Both the position numbers and the translations under genes were made by a program. Of a DNA stretch of 64,000 nucleotides, positions 60,614-64,000 are shown piece by piece. The notes below the pieces were generated by a model. It had not been told where the DNA came from. It did not search any database and saw only the letters and a list, made by a program, of their open reading frames with translations. Source of the DNA: Natronolimnohabitans innermongolicus JCM 12255 (GTDB lineage: Archaea; Halobacteriota; Halobacteria; Halobacteriales; Natrialbaceae); NCBI RefSeq assembly GCF_000337215.1, contig NZ_AOHZ01000075.1:64371-128370 (forward strand), written 5' to 3'. The first letter of the stretch is position 1; each line of letters starts with the position of its first letter.

Positions 60614-63004
60614 GTGAACCAGCAATTGGCAGATGCGTCCGAGCAACGGCCCGACCACGACCATCACGCGCTGCTCTACGAGTCACAGGAGGACCAGCTA
60701 TCGACGATCGTCTCGTTCGTCGACGAAGGGTTACGTCGCGGAGAGCGGTGTCTCTGTGTCACTCACGAACAAACTCCCGACGAGTACGTCGATGCGCTTC
60801 GCGAGCGAGTCGACGGCATCGACTCGGCGATCGAGTCGGGACAGCTCGTCGTCGAGTCGGCGACCGACCTGTATCTCTCGGGCGGCGAGTTCGATCCGGA
60901 ACGGGTCGTCAACCAGCTCTCGAATCGGTGCGAGAACGCCGAGAACGCTGGGTGTGACGGATTCCGTGTCGCGGGTGAAATGTCGTGGGCACTCGATCAC
61001 GACGTCGACTTCCAGCGTCTCGAGCGATACGAACGGCTCGTCGACGAACTGTTCGTCGCGAAGGAGTTGCGGGGAGTTTGCCAGTACGACCGCGAGCGGT
61101 TCCCTCCGGAGTTCCTCTGTAACGTACTTCGGTACCACCCGAACGTGACGCGAACCGGCGACGTCGGACCGAACTACTACTACGAGTACCCGACGGAACG
61201 GACCGAGTCCGGTGTCAGTACCGATGCGATCGACCGAAAGCTCCACACGATAGAGACCCACCAGGCCGTCAGAAGCTCGCTGCGGGAACGAGAACGGTGT
61301 CTCTCGCTGCTCGGACAGGCGACCGAACAGCTACGCGAAGCGGACACCGACGACGTCGAACGGATCGCCGGCGAGACGGTGGCCGAAATCGCCGACGCGT
61401 CGATCGTCTGCTTCTATCGGTATGCGAGCGATAACGGGGCTCTCACACCTGATTTAGTGTACGAGGGAGTCGACGACGTCGACCTGCCGGCGGTGATCGA
61501 CGACGTCGAGGGCCGCGCCTGGGACGCGTTCGTCGACGACGCCGTCCGTGACTGTCCCGTCGACGCGAGCGAGGCGCTCACCGGTCGACTCTTTCCGGTC
61601 GGCCGACACGGAGTGTTCTTCGTCGCCGGGTCCCGCTCTCGTCCCCGTTCCGAGCGCAACACCCCTCCGAACGAGCAGTTCATCCGCGCTATCTGTGGAC
61701 ACACGGCGGCCGTTCTCGACCGAACCGAGTACGAACGAAATCTGGCGGACCGAAACGAGGCACTCGAGCGAAAAAACGAACGCCTCGAGCGAGTCAACCG
61801 GCTCAACGGTGTGATCAGGGACGTCAACCGGTCGATCGTCAACGCGACGACTCGAACGGAGATTCTTCGCGACGTTTGCGACCGTCTCGTTCGGGAGACC
61901 TGCGCCTCGTTCGCGTGGTACGGAACGTACGATCCGACGACCGAGTCGCTCGAACCCAGGCAGACGGCCGGCTCGAGTCGGGGGTATCTCGACGCGCTGT
62001 CGCTCGAGGAACACTGGTCGCGTCGGGAACCATCGGGACGGACGACCCAGCGACGGGGGACGACGATCGTCTCGAACGTCTACGACGGCCCCGAGTTAGC
62101 GAACTGGCAGGAACAGGCGCTCAAACGCGGCTTTCAATCGATACTCAGTCTCCCGGTGAGCTACGACGGCGAGCTCTACGGCGTCCTCTCGCTCTACAGC
62201 GAGACCCCGGAGACGTTCGACGAGGAAGCGGCGGCCGTCTTCGACGAACTCAGCGACGCCGTCGCACACGCGATCAACAGTTTGAATCGAAAGCGCGCGC
62301 TCATCGCGGACGGCGTCACCGAGCTCGGGGTCCGCATCACCGACGCCGATATCGACGCCGTCGAGTTCGTCCTCGAGCACGATTGTCGGATCGAAATCGA
62401 CGATATCGTCTCGGATACCGACGGGGCGACGCGGCTGTTCTGTACCGCGAGCGACGTCGCTCCGGACGTGCTTCGGACGTACGCGACGGCGTCGCCGGCG
62501 ATCGACGAACTGAACGTGCTCGGCGAGCGCGAAGGCGAGGCCGGATACCGGTTCGATTGCGTGGTTACCGATCGGTGTATCGTGGCCGATCTGCTGAAAC
62601 ACAACGCCGTTCCCCAGTCCGCTTCCATCGAAGACGGGGCCGTGCATCTCGTCGTTTATCTCCCGCAGGAACGCCGAACGCGTTCGTTCATGGAGATGCT
62701 CTCGACGTCGTACGCGGACGTCGAGATCGTCGGTCGGCAGGATCTGAACCAACCGGTCCGTCGGGTGTCGGACATCGAATCTGAACTCGACGAGATTCTT
62801 ACGGAACGACAGCGGGAGATACTCACGATCGCGTTCCGAAGCGGCTACTTCGAGCGGCCGCGCGAGCAAACCGCCGAAGAGCTCGCGGAGTCACTCGGCG
62901 TTTCCCACCCGACGGTAAACAGACACCTTCGGGAGGCGGAGCGTCGACTCTTCTCGGTGTTGTTCGACGGTGGCGTCGAAGACGACGGGGCGTCGATTGA
63001 CTGA
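60614..63004 (+). CDS. MEDS-GAF-GAF-HTH-10 transcriptional regulator
   Basis: A 796-residue regulator from GTG 60614. An N-terminal MEDS domain (residues ~18-195; HHALLYESQEDQLSTIVSFV, FRVAGEMSWALDHDVDFQRL), a GAF (~235-375), a coiled-coil segment (NEALERKNERLERVNRLNGV), a second GAF (~405-560), the bacterio-opsin-activator region and an HTH-10 at the end (LTERQREILTIAFRSGYFER). MEDS is a sensor first described in methanogen and methylotroph regulators. It lies just upstream of a response regulator gene. The ligand is unknown. Confidence 0.88.
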   Translation: MNQQLADASEQRPDHDHHALLYESQEDQLSTIVSFVDEGLRRGERCLCVTHEQTPDEYVDALRERVDGIDSAIESGQLVVESATDLYLSGGEFDPERVVNQLSNRCENAENAGCDGFRVAGEMSWALDHDVDFQRLERYERLVDELFVAKELRGVCQYDRERFPPEFLCNVLRYHPNVTRTGDVGPNYYYEYPTERTESGVSTDAIDRKLHTIETHQAVRSSLRERERCLSLLGQATEQLREADTDDVERIAGETVAEIADASIVCFYRYASDNGALTPDLVYEGVDDVDLPAVIDDVEGRAWDAFVDDAVRDCPVDASEALTGRLFPVGRHGVFFVAGSRSRPRSERNTPPNEQFIRAICGHTAAVLDRTEYERNLADRNEALERKNERLERVNRLNGVIRDVNRSIVNATTRTEILRDVCDRLVRETCASFAWYGTYDPTTESLEPRQTAGSSRGYLDALSLEEHWSRREPSGRTTQRRGTTIVSNVYDGPELANWQEQALKRGFQSILSLPVSYDGELYGVLSLYSETPETFDEEAAAVFDELSDAVAHAINSLNRKRALIADGVTELGVRITDADIDAVEFVLEHDCRIEIDDIVSDTDGATRLFCTASDVAPDVLRTYATASPAIDELNVLGEREGEAGYRFDCVVTDRCIVADLLKHNAVPQSASIEDGAVHLVVYLPQERRTRSFMEMLSTSYADVEIVGRQDLNQPVRRVSDIESELDEILTERQREILTIAFRSGYFERPREQTAEELAESLGVSHPTVNRHLREAERRLFSVLFDGGVEDDGASID

Positions 63005-63095
63005 CGAGAGCGGCGTACATATGTACGCGGGAGAGCCTCGGCCGAGAACAGATGTACTGCCAATTTCTTTCCTGCTGGTATTCGGTGATACACCT

Positions 63096-63545
63096 GTGAG
63101 GAACCCATCGACTACCGTGTTGCTCGTCGAGGACGACCCCGACGATAGGCGCTGCATCGAAGCGGCGTTCGACGAGTTAGATCTCGAGGTTACGGTCCGG
63201 ACCGCTCGAGACGGCGCCGAAGCGCTCGAGTTTCTCGACGCGAGCGTGACGGCGGAGTCGACGCCGCGTCCGGATCTCGTCCTTCTCGATCTGGATCTGC
63301 CGGGAACGCACGGACTCGACGTCCTCGAGGAGATCCGGAACGATCCCGCTCTCGCCGCCCTTCCGGTGTTGATTCTGACGAACTCGACGGCCGAGCGGGA
63401 CGTCGTCGACACGTACGACCGATCCGGGAACGCGTATCTAACGAAGCCGGTCGACGATTCGGCGTACGACTCGCTGATCGACACGATTCGCGAGTTCTGG
63501 ATCGACTCCGCTCAGCTGCCGACAGAACCGGCACGAACGCGATGA
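63096..63545 (+). CDS. Single-domain response regulator
   Basis: A 149-residue receiver protein from GTG 63096. Phosphorylation site Asp in LLDLDLPG, acidic pocket VEDDPDD, Lys in LTKPVDD and Thr in LTNST are present. There is no output domain, so it probably relays a phosphate between partners (Rcp1-like). It overlaps the next HalOD1 gene by ATGA, suggesting the two products act as one receiver-plus-output pair. Confidence 0.9.
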   Translation: MRNPSTTVLLVEDDPDDRRCIEAAFDELDLEVTVRTARDGAEALEFLDASVTAESTPRPDLVLLDLDLPGTHGLDVLEEIRNDPALAALPVLILTNSTAERDVVDTYDRSGNAYLTKPVDDSAYDSLIDTIREFWIDSAQLPTEPARTR

Positions 63546-63895
63546 GCCGACGAACGGACACCGAACGGCGCGTCGACACGCCGACGATCGGCCACGTTTC
63601 GTCGCACGACTCGGTTGCGGCTGCGATCACGAGCGCCGTCGCCGATGCCCGCGGCGAGCGTCGGGAAGCGATTACGCTCCCGACCGATCGTCTCGATCCG
63701 GACGCGCTGGACGCGCTCTTTCTCGAGCAGGACCGAAGCCGAGCCGCGGAGCTCGACCTGCAGTTGACGGCGACGGTGGCGGGCTGTTCGGTCGTCCTCT
63801 ACGGCGACGGACGGGTCGTCGCCGTACCGCCCAGTCGAACCGAGCGCACCGACCGAACCAGGGACGGTTCACGGCGACTCGACGACGAGCGCTGA
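63542..63895 (+). CDS. HalOD1 output-domain protein
   Basis: A 117-residue protein whose ATG overlaps the stop of the response regulator. The HalOD1 core includes HDSVAAAITSAVADARGERR, DPDALDALFLEQDRSRAAEL and VAGCSVVLYGDGRVVAV. It may be the output partner for the receiver. The C-terminus is Arg/Thr/Asp-rich. The remaining ~105 bp of the window hold no supported gene. Confidence 0.82.
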   Translation: MSRRTDTERRVDTPTIGHVSSHDSVAAAITSAVADARGERREAITLPTDRLDPDALDALFLEQDRSRAAELDLQLTATVAGCSVVLYGDGRVVAVPPSRTERTDRTRDGSRRLDDER

Positions 63896-64000
63896 GAGCG
63901 GTGTCGATCGGCGCACCGATTCGCACTGACCGCACCGACTCGCACCATCGCTTGCGAGTCGGTCGCAATCGATTTCCACCTCGGCCGCGTGCCCTCGAGC

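Overview
The window is a GC-rich (~65%) segment of a haloarchaeal chromosome. The proteins are strongly acidic, most genes start at or just downstream of a TATA box with little or no leader, and there are marker genes for FtsZ2 with CdrS/CdrL, HTH-10 (Bat-type) regulators, HalOD1 domains, GfcR, L15e, Rio2, NcsA and a TRAM-fused aIF2-beta. The methylaspartate mutase small subunit and general gene style suggest the Natrialbales (Natrinema/Haloterrigena-like), but the genus is inference.

Layout. 1-6.7 kb: an R2lox-type ligand-binding oxidase between two AMP-forming acyl-CoA synthetases, then an HSDL2-like short-chain dehydrogenase and two UspA proteins. 6.7-14.5 kb: a membrane spermidine-synthase-like protein, a decayed aldehyde dehydrogenase, a COG0523 metallochaperone GTPase, an ArsA/Get3 ATPase coupled to a 98-aa partner, and a CstA transporter. 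15.8-17.9 kb: a decayed UUP1 (7TM) / ATP-grasp gene pair abutting an AT-rich island with one Tat-exported protein of unknown function. 17.9-29.5 kb: an Obg-family GTPase, endonuclease IV, a methyltransferase, an ABC-2 exporter, a PAS histidine kinase, NcsA tRNA thiolase and a nucleotidyltransferase. 29.6-32.3 kb: the cell-division locus cdrL-cdrS-ftsZ2 with a clear palindromic operator, next to tRNA-Tyr whose 3' end is duplicated 135 bp away. 33-37.4 kb: a 1497-residue multi-PAS histidine kinase. 38-39.9 kb: aIF2-beta and a winged-helix protein. 40-46.3 kb: an overlapping operon for late cobalamin assembly/salvage (HAD, cbiB, cobS, cobY, cobT, cobD, cbiZ). 46.4-50.5 kb: esterase, PyrE, class II aldolase plus HAD hydrolase, membrane protein. 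50.6-59.1 kb: thrS with a structured leader and tiny upstream ORF, GfcR, an isolated GlmS (mutase small subunit), L15e, Rio2. 59.2-63.9 kb: a sensory/regulatory cluster (two HalOD1 proteins, two HTH-10 regulators, one carrying MEDS and GAF domains, and a response regulator).

The most interesting non-coding signals are: (i) a family of ~80-bp palindromic elements, several of which begin exactly at a TGA stop codon (4825, 27153, 52774, a half copy at 21261, and an inverted copy ending at 37659); (ii) repeated GTAAGAC/GTCTTAC sites, including an 18-bp palindrome placed at the predicted cdrS-ftsZ2 start of transcription, plus a 9-bp leader hairpin; (iii) the thrS leader; (iv) the tRNA-Tyr 3'-end duplication. 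I did not find a CRISPR array, an intact transposase or a recognisable defence system. Coding calls come from reading motifs by eye; no database search was possible.
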